Assembly: GCA_002811675.1 (NCBI GenBank)
Contig: PDIM01010336.1
Location: 53,365-98,879, forward strand
Length of the DNA stretch: 45,515 nucleotides
Reading direction: 5' to 3'
DNA from: Ichthyosporea sp. XGB-2017a
Lineage: Eukaryota > Opisthokonta > Ichthyosporea
Part shown: one piece after another, positions 17,525 to 27,484 of the stretch
Numbering within the stretch: position 1 is the first letter of the stretch
Layout: each line of letters starts with the position of its first letter
Notes under the pieces: model-generated
What the model was told of the DNA's origin: nothing
What the model saw: only the letters and a program-made list of their open reading frames with translations
Databases searched by the model: none
Position numbers and translations under genes: made by a program

Positions 17525-18289
17525 GATAAATCAACCTCTACCTCTTCCAAAAAGAATCAATATTCTCCTCTCTTACTATTCGTACAGCTATAGCAAATCC
17601 AGGCCATGTGCAATAAAATACAATTCTACTAATACAATGCACTACAGGAGGGGGGGGGGTCTACCGGGATCTTCTCCTGCAACTTAATCACCTGCTACTT
17701 CACTCTCTTGGATAGTCCATCCCACAAGTACATTACATTGGAGGAGAGAAAAGAGAGGGGTGGTCTCTGCGTAACTGCAGGGTGTGAACAGCACATTTAG
17801 TATGGGGGAGTACCATAGATCGAGATCGACAAAGTCACTGGTAACCCTATCCACCCCAGCCCGGAGCTAGCTGAGATCAGATCACAGAGATCTGACCCCT
17901 ATCCCTCGACTGCACCTTATAGCTGCTAGAGCTGTGCAGTCAGCTAATTATTTTTGTTTCATTGCAGGGGGGAAAAGCCAAGAAGCTCCAGCTTTGGTTG
18001 TTGTGAAGTGTATCTGCTTCAGGGGTGGTGCTTTTGTTTTCCGATTCAAAGTCTAGGTCTGTATAGCGGGTCTGAGTGGAAATCTGAGTCAAGGAGTGTG
18101 CAATGCTTTACTGTTGCCTCGACTTGAAGGTCTGCTGTAGCGAATCATAGATTAGTAGGGCCACCTGCAGTGCATAGTGCTTGCTGCTGGACGGGAATTG
18201 TTGCTTGTTTGATTTGTTTCCGTGATTTTGTTGTGGGCGAGGAGAGCTTAAAAGAAAGGGGATAGCTAGTTCTTGGTCTTAGATATTCA
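17525..18289. promoter_or_regulatory. shared upstream region of the PP2C and TMF1 genes
   Basis: This is 765 bp between divergent starts. It includes a G-run around 17648-17660 and GC-richer sequence at 17840-17940 with a CTGCTAGAGCTGTGCAGTCAGC stretch. No gene is seen. The TMF1 leader probably lies at about 18100-18289. Confidence 0.4.
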
Positions 18290-21200
18290 ATGTCTGGGTG
18301 GTTTCAGCAAGCGTCAGGCGGGAAAAGCTTTTCAAGCTTGGCTTCCAAAGCCTTAAAAACTGCACAGAAAAAGATTGATGCTGCCCTTGATATAAAAGAG
18401 GAAGATGCTTCTGCTGCTGATAAAGATTTAGAAAAGCTCGAAAAGAATCTTGCAAAAGGCGTAGAAAAGGTGGTATCTGCAGTCTCTTCTCCTTCACAAA
18501 AGGGGAATGGTGAAATTTTGGGGTTTGCAAAGGATGATGAACCTTCAAGGAATGACGCTGCCTCAACCAGTGAGTCGAATGAAGTTAGAAGAAATTTAAG
18601 AGCAAAGAATGAAGCCAGGAGAGAAGCAGCTCGTCTAAAGACAAACTCAACATCGCCTGGAAAGCTTGGAAAGCGCTTAGGTACAAGAGTTGGCTCAGGG
18701 GGATCAAGTATTGCAAGCAAAGGGAGAAAATTGAATCCCACGAAATCATCAGAAGCTTCTGAAACTGAAGTTGAAAGGGCTGCTTCTGTAAAAACTTCTA
18801 ATGATAGTGAAAGCGCAAATACAGCAAGTGGTGGGCTTGGTGAAGTTGAACCAAATGCGGATCCTGGCGTGGAAGTTGTGCAAGAAGCTGATCGAGAAAC
18901 GGATAGAAGAGATTTGTTTAATGATACAAGAGAAGCGTCAGAGCTATCGTCACCACCCAACGTTTCCGAAAAGAAAGAAAATATTAGTCGAAACCGTGGT
19001 GAAAATGTGAACGAAGTTGAGGAAACAGCTATTGAGGGTGTAAATAATGAAAAAAGGGCATTAATAGATGTTCCTCGTGATTCGAAAGATTCTTTTCGAC
19101 AAAATTTGGTAGAAGACTCAACTCCAAAAGGTGACTGCCATTTGACATCTAGTATGAATGAAGAAGTCCATAGCACTGAGGAACTCGAGGAAGATAAGGC
19201 TGTTGAAGCAAAAGACGTTGCAAAACTAAAAGACATCGTTCAAGACAATGATGGTCTGGTAAAAACTGAAGAAGTGTGCAAAGAATTGGGTAATAGCGTT
19301 TCTGCTGGAAACCGGGCAGTTGTAGAAGCCATTCCCAACAGGAAACAGGATGATAATGAATATGCGCTGAAGTCAGTGGATGGGGCGGGGGATACTGGCG
19401 AACTTCTAAAAGCAAGAGAGATTCAAATAATTAAATTAAATGAAGAAATCGTGTCTCTTCGGGAGAACAACACTGTGTTGAGAAACCAGTTAGATGAAGC
19501 AGAAGGCGCTTTATCGGCTGAAATGGACGCAATGACGAGCTTGAACGATGAATTTTCGAAAAGAATCAAAGACCACGAAAAGCGTGCAAATATAGCTTGC
19601 AAGGAGCGGGACTCCCTAAGAGCTGAGGTGGAGTCGTTGAAATCAAGCTATGAAAAAAAACTTAAAGCTCTGTCAGAACAACTAGCCGAAAGCGACGAAA
19701 AATGCGATGCTCTCATGTCTGAAGGCGAAGCACTATCAAAGCAACAGTTGACTGATAAAACTACCATCAAGAAGCTTCGGGCTTCGGAAAAGGAACAGTC
19801 AAAGATTGTAAAGTCATATGAGGACAAGATTAAGGAGCTCGAAGAGAATCTGAAAACAACTTCGGAGAAACTTGGTGCAAAAGAACGTGAGCTTGTTAAG
19901 ACTGCGGAAACGGTGAGCGATATGAAAAAGCTTGTTTCAACGACAAGTCGCGATTTGCAGAAGGCAAAGAAACAACTCGAAGAATTCGAAGGGGAGAAAT
20001 CAGCTCTTGCAGGGAAAGTGGAAGCGCTTCAGTCAGAAACGGAGCGTCTTAACGATGAGGCAAAGCAGGGCAAGAGCAAAACTGAAGAAATTGTTCAGTC
20101 TAAAGAAATCAGTGCTAGGGAAGGTCTTAAAATCGCTGTTAGGGAAACAGAGGAGAGGTATGAGGTCCAAATTTCTTCATTGAAAGAGCAAATGGAAGAA
20201 CTGATACGCAACAATAGTCGTCTGTCAAAGCAGTATGCAAGAAGTGAGGAAAATTTAAAATTTGAAGTGGACGAGTTACAGAAAAGACTGCAGAATTCAG
20301 AAACGCGAAATCAAGAACTAACAGATAGCGTATCGATGGCAACACGTCCTTTGCTGAGACAGATTCAAAATTTACAGTCTATGCATTCTGCACAGGCAGA
20401 TAGCTGGGAATGTACCGAAAGAGAGTTGAATGGTCAAATTGAAGAGCTTAAAGGGAAAGTGACTAGTTTGCAAGGGCAAGAAAAGATTGCATCCTCCAGG
20501 TACTTTGAGAATGAAAACAAATTAGTAGTTGCCCAAAAGGAACTAGCACTTCAGCAGGAGCAAAAGGTTAAACTTGTGGGAGAGATGGAATCATTGAAGT
20601 TGGAAATAGACGCGTTAAGAGTTGAAAGGGCAAGAGCATTTGCAAAGAATGAAAGTGATTCTGATAGTCTAAACAGAGAAAATCAGCAAATCCGCCAAAT
20701 GCTGAATGAGGCCAGAGAATCATTGGGGCAAATGCGTGAGCGACTTGATAGTGAGGCGAAAAATGCAATGCTAATGAGAGAAAGTCTTCAGAACTATGAC
20801 ATAGAGAATGAAAAGTTGAAAGTTCGAGTGAAGGAGTTGGAAGCCGAAAGCGTTGAAAAGGGGCAAACTTTCCCCTCCCCTTCTGTGCCACCAGCCAAAG
20901 AGAGCAGCGCAGAGGCTTTGTTCCCTTCTTCTGTTGGGGCGGGAAACTCTTTGGTTGTAATGGAGCGTCTTCAACGTATTTTGCGAGCGAAAGACGTTGA
21001 GCTTAATGATATGCGCAGTAGTTTGGAAAGTTCTGAATCAGAGAGAAAAAGTTTGGCTGAAGAAGTCATGAAAATGGCGACTCATAATGTAGAGCTGGAA
21101 AAAAATAGAAAGAATACCGAAGAACTTGAACAACAAGTCAAAGATTTAACTGCGCGATATAATGCTATTTTGCAAATGTATGGTGAGATGGAAGAGAAGG

Positions 21201-21301
21201 CCGAAGAGTACAAACTTGACCTTATTGATATCAAAAGTGCTTACAAAAGCCAGATCGAGACTTTGCTGACCGAAAATGAGAGTCTACGTCGTGGTAAATA
21301 A
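18290..21301 (+). CDS. TMF1: golgin TMF1/ARA160 homologue
   Basis: The protein has 1003 residues in one exon. The extreme N-terminus (MSGWFQQASGGKSFSSLASK, then ALKTAQKKIDAALDIKEED) has the same plan as animal and plant TMF proteins, which begin with a tryptophan-containing amphipathic helix followed by a 'D.xLDI.E' segment. In golgins this end captures transport vesicles. Residues about 375-870 are predicted continuous coiled coil. The last about 110 residues (LQRILRAKDVELNDMRSSLE onwards, including ARYNAILQMYGEMEEKAEE) match the conserved TMF C-terminal domain that binds Rab6 and Golgi membranes. I infer a trans-Golgi tethering golgin. AATAAA at 21313-21318 lies in the 95-bp gap to the convergent SET gene. 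Confidence 0.92.
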   Translation: MSGWFQQASGGKSFSSLASKALKTAQKKIDAALDIKEEDASAADKDLEKLEKNLAKGVEKVVSAVSSPSQKGNGEILGFAKDDEPSRNDAASTSESNEVRRNLRAKNEARREAARLKTNSTSPGKLGKRLGTRVGSGGSSIASKGRKLNPTKSSEASETEVERAASVKTSNDSESANTASGGLGEVEPNADPGVEVVQEADRETDRRDLFNDTREASELSSPPNVSEKKENISRNRGENVNEVEETAIEGVNNEKRALIDVPRDSKDSFRQNLVEDSTPKGDCHLTSSMNEEVHSTEELEEDKAVEAKDVAKLKDIVQDNDGLVKTEEVCKELGNSVSAGNRAVVEAIPNRKQDDNEYALKSVDGAGDTGELLKAREIQIIKLNEEIVSLRENNTVLRNQLDEAEGALSAEMDAMTSLNDEFSKRIKDHEKRANIACKERDSLRAEVESLKSSYEKKLKALSEQLAESDEKCDALMSEGEALSKQQLTDKTTIKKLRASEKEQSKIVKSYEDKIKELEENLKTTSEKLGAKERELVKTAETVSDMKKLVSTTSRDLQKAKKQLEEFEGEKSALAGKVEALQSETERLNDEAKQGKSKTEEIVQSKEISAREGLKIAVRETEERYEVQISSLKEQMEELIRNNSRLSKQYARSEENLKFEVDELQKRLQNSETRNQELTDSVSMATRPLLRQIQNLQSMHSAQADSWECTERELNGQIEELKGKVTSLQGQEKIASSRYFENENKLVVAQKELALQQEQKVKLVGEMESLKLEIDALRVERARAFAKNESDSDSLNRENQQIRQMLNEARESLGQMRERLDSEAKNAMLMRESLQNYDIENEKLKVRVKELEAESVEKGQTFPSPSVPPAKESSAEALFPSSVGAGNSLVVMERLQRILRAKDVELNDMRSSLESSESERKSLAEEVMKMATHNVELEKNRKNTEELEQQVKDLTARYNAILQMYGEMEEKAEEYKLDLIDIKSAYKSQIETLLTENESLRRGK

Positions 21302-21396
21302 TATTGGTCATTAATAAACCTCTGAATTATGTAATGATGCTTATATACTATCAACCCTCGTCGGGTGGCCTTGCTATTATGGACATTTATTTTCCT

Positions 21397-22674
21397 CTAT
21401 TGGCACACTGCACACATACATGCAAACCCAAGTTCAGAACTTACGAATTCTTTACGCTTAGTTTCAGATAAATCACTATCAACATCTATATAGCTCAACG
21501 TAATTTCCTCTCCTTCTTCAATATCTACCAAGGCATACACGTATATGCAACTGTCTGGTCTAGCAAATCCATACGCATTTTCATCTTCTGCTATGTTCAT
21601 ACGGGTATCTTGATGATAATTTCTAAGCACAGTATTTGGAGAGCAAGAATGGTTGATTCTGGAATGTAATTTATAAAGACCAGCCCCCTTTGCAGAGTTT
21701 GCAAAAATGGCCACTTTAGACATTTCAAGAAACTTCAATAGTTCGCTTTCCGCACTCTTCAACATCCTAGTCCGTCTCTTCTGTTTCAAATTCTCTCTCA
21801 TGGCAACTAAAGGGGACTCAATGAAAATTTGTAAGCAGTTTTTCTGAACTATGGCCAACACATCAAGGAAGAAGTCAAGAGTGCTGATTCGCTTCAAAAC
21901 TGGTGAGAAAAGTTTGCAACTACCAATACAAACACGAACTCGATCAACAAAAGACTTGTACTCTGCAAAAAGACGACGGTTTTCAGCACTTTGAGGAATG
22001 GTGATACTTTGTGGGCTATTGCGAAACCAATTCAAATTATCAAAGCATCGCTCAACGAGCAAATCTACGCTCGAAGCGCTTAGTTCTTCGTTAGCGCCTA
22101 CCTGAAGCACTTGTGATAACACATCAAGAACTAGCACACAGCATAAATTCAGCTCCTCTTCAAGTCCTTCTTCTTCTCCAGGAAAATTGATATCATTCAG
22201 CAGCAACAAGTTTTGTAGACAGGGGCACCTATAATGGCCTTTCAGAAGCATAAAGCGTTTAAGGGCAAGCTCTCGGCAAGCATTTGAGCAAAAGCGAGTT
22301 CCGTGTTCACACAATTCTTTATCCTCTTGAGAGTTCTCAAAAGATGAAGGGTAAGCTTCCAATTCGGATTCTGAATCTCTGATTTCCATAAAAATATCCT
22401 TTATATTAAATTTACACTCATCGTGGCTAGCCAAAGTGCACAGGTATTCTAGAGAGCTCGAAAATGAAAAGCAGACATTGCAGCAGCACTCCGCGCATAT
22501 AGAAGAGCTATTTTCCCACCCCCAAAACTTTGGGTATTCTTTTAGAACAAGATCACCCTTTTTAAAATCTTTGCTTGCAACTAATCCGACGCCAACATAA
22601 TCTGAGACCTGTTTAATATTGACTCTCATTTCGTACGCTTCTTCATGACTTTTTAGTTCCTGTGCATCCCCCAT
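21397..22674 (-). CDS. SET-domain protein of the SMYD type
   Basis: The protein has 425 residues in one exon. The N-terminal SET part (VGLVASKDFKKGDLVLKE, near 28-45) is split by a Cys-rich insert (CAECCCNVC to RFCSNACRELA and YRCPC, about 60-155), resembling the MYND insertion of SMYD proteins, though spacing is not canonical. A helical middle region leads to the C-terminal SET core: NHSCSPN (341-347), the EEGEEITLSYID motif with the catalytic-type Tyr395, and a post-SET CMCAVC zinc cluster (419-424). All cofactor and substrate motifs look intact, so lysine methyltransferase activity is plausible; histone or non-histone targets cannot be told. It is convergent with TMF1. Confidence 0.85.
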   Translation of the reverse strand: MGDAQELKSHEEAYEMRVNIKQVSDYVGVGLVASKDFKKGDLVLKEYPKFWGWENSSSICAECCCNVCFSFSSSLEYLCTLASHDECKFNIKDIFMEIRDSESELEAYPSSFENSQEDKELCEHGTRFCSNACRELALKRFMLLKGHYRCPCLQNLLLLNDINFPGEEEGLEEELNLCCVLVLDVLSQVLQVGANEELSASSVDLLVERCFDNLNWFRNSPQSITIPQSAENRRLFAEYKSFVDRVRVCIGSCKLFSPVLKRISTLDFFLDVLAIVQKNCLQIFIESPLVAMRENLKQKRRTRMLKSAESELLKFLEMSKVAIFANSAKGAGLYKLHSRINHSCSPNTVLRNYHQDTRMNIAEDENAYGFARPDSCIYVYALVDIEEGEEITLSYIDVDSDLSETKRKEFVSSELGFACMCAVCQ

Positions 22675-23068
22675 TCTTATTTCTTCTTAACATTGTGAAT
22701 CCCCCTTTTACTCACCTGCACCCTATTATAATCCGCAACCGTGATACTTCCACCATTCAACACTACCGCGAATACGTTCTACCTTTTCCCGGCTTGGCTA
22801 TTGGATACACCTCACTGGACTCACCCACACAACCAAATCAACCCACAACTCAAACAAAACAGATCTCACCCAACGCCGCCGCGTCTCCGTCACAGCTGGG
22901 CAAAATAAAGTTATGGTGGCGGGTTGTTTCACTTTTTATTTCCCTATTTTTATATTTTTTGGGTATTGGTGGTGTTTTTACAAGAGCGGTGGACAGTTGA
23001 CGGGTCAATGTGAGTTATTCCGGGACCAGCCCAGGGATGGTGCTTGGTTGCAAGGTCACAGGAGGACA
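22675..23068. other. intergenic between the SET gene start and the PDZ gene end
   Basis: This is 394 bp upstream of the SET-domain gene and downstream of the PDZ gene; both are on the minus strand. It has a CA-rich stretch at 22800-22880 and no recognisable gene. Confidence 0.4.
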
Positions 23069-24085
23069 CTAATGCTTTTGGGTATCTACAATCGCATGGT
23101 AAACATGGCTAGCCATAGCCTTGATCTTAACGTCATTGCCAGCTGCTAACAACAGCTGAACAATTTGCTCATGCGGAAGCCCCACAACACTAATTCCGTT
23201 GATTGCAATAAGCCTTTGTCCTACCGAAAGTCCCGAATGAACAGCAACCCCATGCCTATCAATGCCCTTGATTTCTCCATCTAGAATGTCCAGGCCTAGT
23301 CTTTTGTCTCGGCTATTTCTTCGCAAAGTCACTTCAATCACTGGAGAAGAAGGCAGCACTCGAAGATTTACAGTTTCTTTCTTATTGCAATCAGCAAATA
23401 CCTTAACTATGCTATCATGTGGGAGTCCAACTACATTAGTGCCAGCCACTTCCAGAACAACATCGCCCACATTAAGAAGTCCATTTCTAGCACACGGAGA
23501 GCCAGGATATACATGGGATATAAACACACCAGGTATTCCAGCACTCCATGAGTTGTCTGTTACTTGAATCCCAAGAGTTTCTCCTTTCCTCTTTTGAACG
23601 CACACCACTTTTCCTTCTTTTTCGTTCCCAAGAGAAACTAAATGCTCACAGGAAAAACTTTTTCTTTGTTTAGCTGACTCATAGTCACACTGCTCAATAA
23701 CCATATCTTCTTCGTCTCCCTTTTCAGCCGCGGACTCTTCTTCACTCCTACCTTCACTCTTCTCTGTACTCAATTCTCGCTCTTCTTGATGACTTTCGAA
23801 TACGGCATTTATGCTTACTTCACAAAAGTCCTCCGATCTTGTGGCAACTTCGCTTTGAGGACTCAGAACAATTACATTTTGATCAGCACAGTTTTCGGTC
23901 TCATTTCTTTGGCACCCTTTATGGTATTGCGAAGAATCCCCATTTCCACTTCCCCTTTCAGGCTGAGAAGAGCATTCTCTCCCTTCTCCTCGATCAAGAG
24001 ACTTATAAAATTCTTCGTCCTCTTCGGCCCCAATAATCTCTTCTCCTAATGGGGCTGCAGTGTTCTCATTTTCACTTGTACTCAT
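23069..24085 (-). CDS. tandem PDZ protein resembling the C-terminus of X11/Mint (APBA) adaptors
   Basis: The protein has 338 residues in one exon. The first about 155 residues are acidic, Ser/Glu-rich and probably disordered. PDZ1 (about 158-245) has the carboxylate-binding loop ETLGIQV and NVGDVVLEVAGTNVVGLPHD. PDZ2 (about 250-325) has KRLGLDI and SVGQRLIAINGISVVGLPHEQIVQLL. The short inter-domain linker (PSSPVIEVTLRR), the LPHD/LPHEQIV endings and the tail after PDZ2 (MASHVYHAIV) follow the fused two-PDZ module of animal APBA1-3 closely. The phosphotyrosine-binding domain and Munc18-binding region of APBA proteins are absent. I infer a scaffold that gathers C-terminal peptides of membrane proteins. 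Its upstream region is shared with the DYRK gene. Confidence 0.82.
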   Translation of the reverse strand: MSTSENENTAAPLGEEIIGAEEDEEFYKSLDRGEGRECSSQPERGSGNGDSSQYHKGCQRNETENCADQNVIVLSPQSEVATRSEDFCEVSINAVFESHQEERELSTEKSEGRSEEESAAEKGDEEDMVIEQCDYESAKQRKSFSCEHLVSLGNEKEGKVVCVQKRKGETLGIQVTDNSWSAGIPGVFISHVYPGSPCARNGLLNVGDVVLEVAGTNVVGLPHDSIVKVFADCNKKETVNLRVLPSSPVIEVTLRRNSRDKRLGLDILDGEIKGIDRHGVAVHSGLSVGQRLIAINGISVVGLPHEQIVQLLLAAGNDVKIKAMASHVYHAIVDTQKH

Positions 24086-25111
24086 CCTGTACCGCCCAAG
24101 CTAAAGAAAATTATAGCGCAATATAAATCAGTTCACTAAGCATCAGCACAACCTCACCTGCACTTTCAAACTCACATCAAAAAAAAAAATACAATCCCCT
24201 TTCTAATCAAGAACGCGCATGCAATTTCCCCTTTCCTTCCCTTCTTGTGTGTCACACACACACACACACACACTCTCTCTCTCTCTCTCTTCCCTGTCTA
24301 CAGGCCCCCCTCCTATCCTACAGTCAGTCTTCTCCTAATCCCAGCCCCTAGATTCTTATTAAATATCCTTTAACCCAAACAAGCACACACACACAAGTCA
24401 GAGGGAGGCTGCAGCTGTGTTTCAAATTACTGTAAACCCTACCCCTCCCTCCCCACTCCCTGCTGCAGCAGGTTATAATTATAATATTATGGTTTCCATA
24501 GAAACAGCTAAAAAGTCCCTGGCCCTCTGGCTCCAGAGTCCAGTGGCTGGCTGCTAGTTTTTATTATTAGCCCATACTATATAAGTACATTCCTCCCTTC
24601 TTATTTCATTCACATTCTTCTAAAAAGCCCCCCTTTTCTTATTTGCGCCAAAGAAGAGGCTTTTGTTATTGATCAAGTGTACTCGAGGAAGGGGTGTTGA
24701 GTGTCCGGTGTGCGTGTACAGTGTTCAGGAGGGCTGATTGGGAGTGTAATCTAGGGCCAGAGGGTGTAAGTAGGTAGCAAGGGCGATAAAGACTGGTATA
24801 TATTGGATAGACATTGGTGAAGAATGTGCTTAGTTCTATGAAAGAGCAATTTGGTAGACAGTAGCGCTTATTGAATTCAATCTAAATTCAAGTATAACCA
24901 AGGTCATACGTTGCTTTTTTTCCATAGTTTCGGGTGTAAAGGTTTGTTGATAATACAGGTGGAAATATTTTCCAGGAATATTCTTCTTGATCGGGAAAGA
25001 ATGTCAATAAGTAGTTCTTAATCTATGAGAATAGTTAAAAGAGTGCTTTAGAAGACTCCTCGGGTTATTAGACGCCTGTAAATGAATTCAAATCTAAATA
25101 CGATTCACGGA
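24086..25111. promoter_or_regulatory. shared upstream region of the PDZ and DYRK genes, with a microsatellite
   Basis: This is 1026 bp between divergent starts. It contains a (CA)/(CT) microsatellite (24253-24290), C-rich tracts, and an A/T-rich leader (about 24840-25111) before the DYRK ATG. No coding sequence was found. An untranslated exon of the kinase gene could lie here but cannot be shown. Confidence 0.45.
24253..24290. repeat. (CA)10(CT)9 compound microsatellite
   Basis: Uninterrupted dinucleotide CA repeats switch to CT repeats at about 24273. Confidence 0.9.
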
Positions 25112-27367
25112 ATGTCAGACAGTGTACATATAATGAATACCAGTCACGGACTCTCTAACGGGCATACTGGCTATTCTTCTAATCCGCCAAGCTTGTAAGT
25201 AGTTTAGTAAGCTAATAGTGTACCAAGGAAGAACTTAACTAACTAATGCAAATTTTTTTGCATTTATGTTTGTAGAACAAAAGCTAATGCCAAGCTTTCG
25301 TCAAGGAGCATTAAGCATTCGCTCCCACTGCTAAATCTTAATAAGTACGGGTCCCATGGCGCCAAAGGACCCAGCACCACTGTAGTACAAAGCAACACGG
25401 GGAAAAAATTATACGAGGGGGGACATGGGCATAATCAACATCATGGGAAGGGCGGATATCAGAGGTCATTTTTACCTTCCACTTCGGGAACCATTCAGAA
25501 AAACAATCATTCAACGGGAACCAACAATGCTTCGAAATATTTGGGAAAGTCACCCTTCAATAGACAAGGACGGAATGGGTCTGGATCGAACAAGAAGGGG
25601 ACTGGTGTAATGCCATATATAACTCAAGACTCTTCTCATTACCATTCAAAATCAAAGGGTAGCTCTAAGATGGGGTCTACTAAATCAAACAACACTTCTG
25701 GAGGTACTTATAGTAAGGCCGGGAAACTTTCTCAACAAAACGTTGTAGGCTCGGATAAGGATAAAGCAGGGGGAGAGTATCACAGCATGAAGACGTATTC
25801 TTCTATAAAAAACTCAGGGGCGTATTCAATCGTGGTGAAAGACAAAGGCGAAGCTGAAGACGTGTCAGAAATTTCAAAACGAGACAGCAAAAAGTATCAT
25901 AGTTCGAGTTCAGGCACAGACAGGGAAAGCTCTCGAAAGGACAGAGAAAGAGGTGAAAAGGCCAACACACAACCAAGTCCACCATATACTCCAGCAGTTG
26001 CGCTTAAGATTTTTATGAATCAAATGGGTCAGTACGAGCATGGGGAAATTCTGGACTATCATCAGGTTTATTATGTAGGAGCAGGTGCTAAAAAGATACG
26101 AGGGACAGTTGCTGCAAGCAACAATCACGGTTATGATGACGATCGGGGTGACTATAACATCGTAATGAAAGACCAAATAGCATATCGATATGAAGTAATT
26201 GAAATGTTGGGCAAAGGTTCTTTTGGACAAGTAGTAAAAGCTTATGACCACAAGTTACATCAACATGTTGCTTTGAAGATAATTAGAAACAAAAAACGAT
26301 TCCACCATCAGGCAATGGTTGAAGTGAAGATTCTTGACCACTTGAAAAGGCATGATGAGGATAACTCCAACAACGTGATTCACGTAGGGGAATACTTCTA
26401 CTTCAGGAGCCATCTTTGTATTACATTTGAGCTGATGAGCATTAACCTATACGAATTTATCAAGGCGAATAATTTCCAAGGTTTTGGTTTAGGACTAATC
26501 AGACGGTTTGCAGTTCAGATATTAACCTGTTTGAAACTTCTTAACCGACAGAAAATAATTCATTGTGATTTGAAACCAGAAAATATTCTTCTTAAGCATC
26601 CAAATAAGAGTAACATTAAGGTGATTGACTTTGGCTCAAGCTGTTTTGAACATGAGCGAGTCTATACTTATATACAAAGTCGATTTTACCGATCTCCAGA
26701 AGTGATATTGGGGCAACCATATCAGGTTAATATAGACATGTGGAGCTTCGGTTGTATTCTCGCAGAGTTATACACAGGGTATCCTCTTTTTCCTGGTGAA
26801 AATGAGGTTGAGCAGCTAGCTTGTATGATGGAAATTCTTGACGTTCCTCCATTGAAAATGATAGAGGCCTCCTCTCGCAGAAAACTATTCTTTGACTCTT
26901 CAGGAAGCCCTAGAATAGTTCCCAATTCAAGGGGCAAGAAAAGAAAGCCGGGGGCAAAAGACCTACCAACAGCATTGAAATGTGGTGACAAATTGTTCAT
27001 TGACTTTTTGTATGAGTGTTTAAAGTGGCATCCTTCTCAACGCATGACTCCTGACGAAGCATTGCAGCATGCGTGGGTCCAAGAGCCCAGGAATTACATG
27101 CAAAAGCACACAGATGGAAAGACCAGTTCTAAAGTGGAGCATAGATCAAGGCGGAAAAACTCTGGCAAATACGGAAAAATTAGCAAGCACACTCGCAAAG
27201 TAAAAGATGAAGCTCAGCAAGGGAACAACTCTCATAGCAAAGGAAATGCATCTCAAAAATTCAACAAGGAAGCTCAGCTCAACAATATTGGCAGCAATAA
27301 TGACAACATAAATCTTCCCCCTCTTCCTTCGCAATTACAGTCGAAGGAGCCGAAACCCGATATGTAG
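25112..27367 (+). CDS. DYRK-family protein kinase, DYRK2 class
   Basis: Two exons (25112-25194 and 25276-27367) join in phase to 724 residues; the first supplies the ATG, since the long second exon has no suitable start. Residues 1-250 are basic, Ser/Gly-rich and low-complexity. The class-defining N-terminal accessory and DYRK-homology region ([20 protein letters not shown] to [13 protein letters not shown]) leads into the kinase domain. It has GKGSFGQV, Lys362 in VALKII, catalytic Asp459 in [13 protein letters not shown], and the activation-loop Y491-T-Y493. DYRKs autophosphorylate that second Tyr and then act on Ser/Thr. The tail is basic and Asn-rich. Agreement with DYRK2 is high across the core, including the [13 protein letters not shown] stretch. 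AATAAA at 27406-27411; convergent STAM ends 117 bp away. Confidence 0.95.
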
Positions 27368-27484
27368 AGATGTAAATTATATATACAAAAAATCCACTTT
27401 ATTGTAATAAAACATTCGCTAAAGCAAAGGATCGTTACGCAACGTTTTCACAGAGTATTAATGTTTATTTTCTTTTCAAACCGC

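Noticed and set aside
18304-19236. 310-residue minus-strand frame opposite the TMF1 N-terminal region
   Set aside because: It is a Ser/Phe-rich mirror of Glu/Lys-rich coding sequence, and TMF1 is strongly supported in the other strand.
25541-27367. DYRK gene starting at 25541
   Set aside because: The codon is TTG and the frame is open upstream. An upstream ATG exon at 25112-25194 splices in phase.
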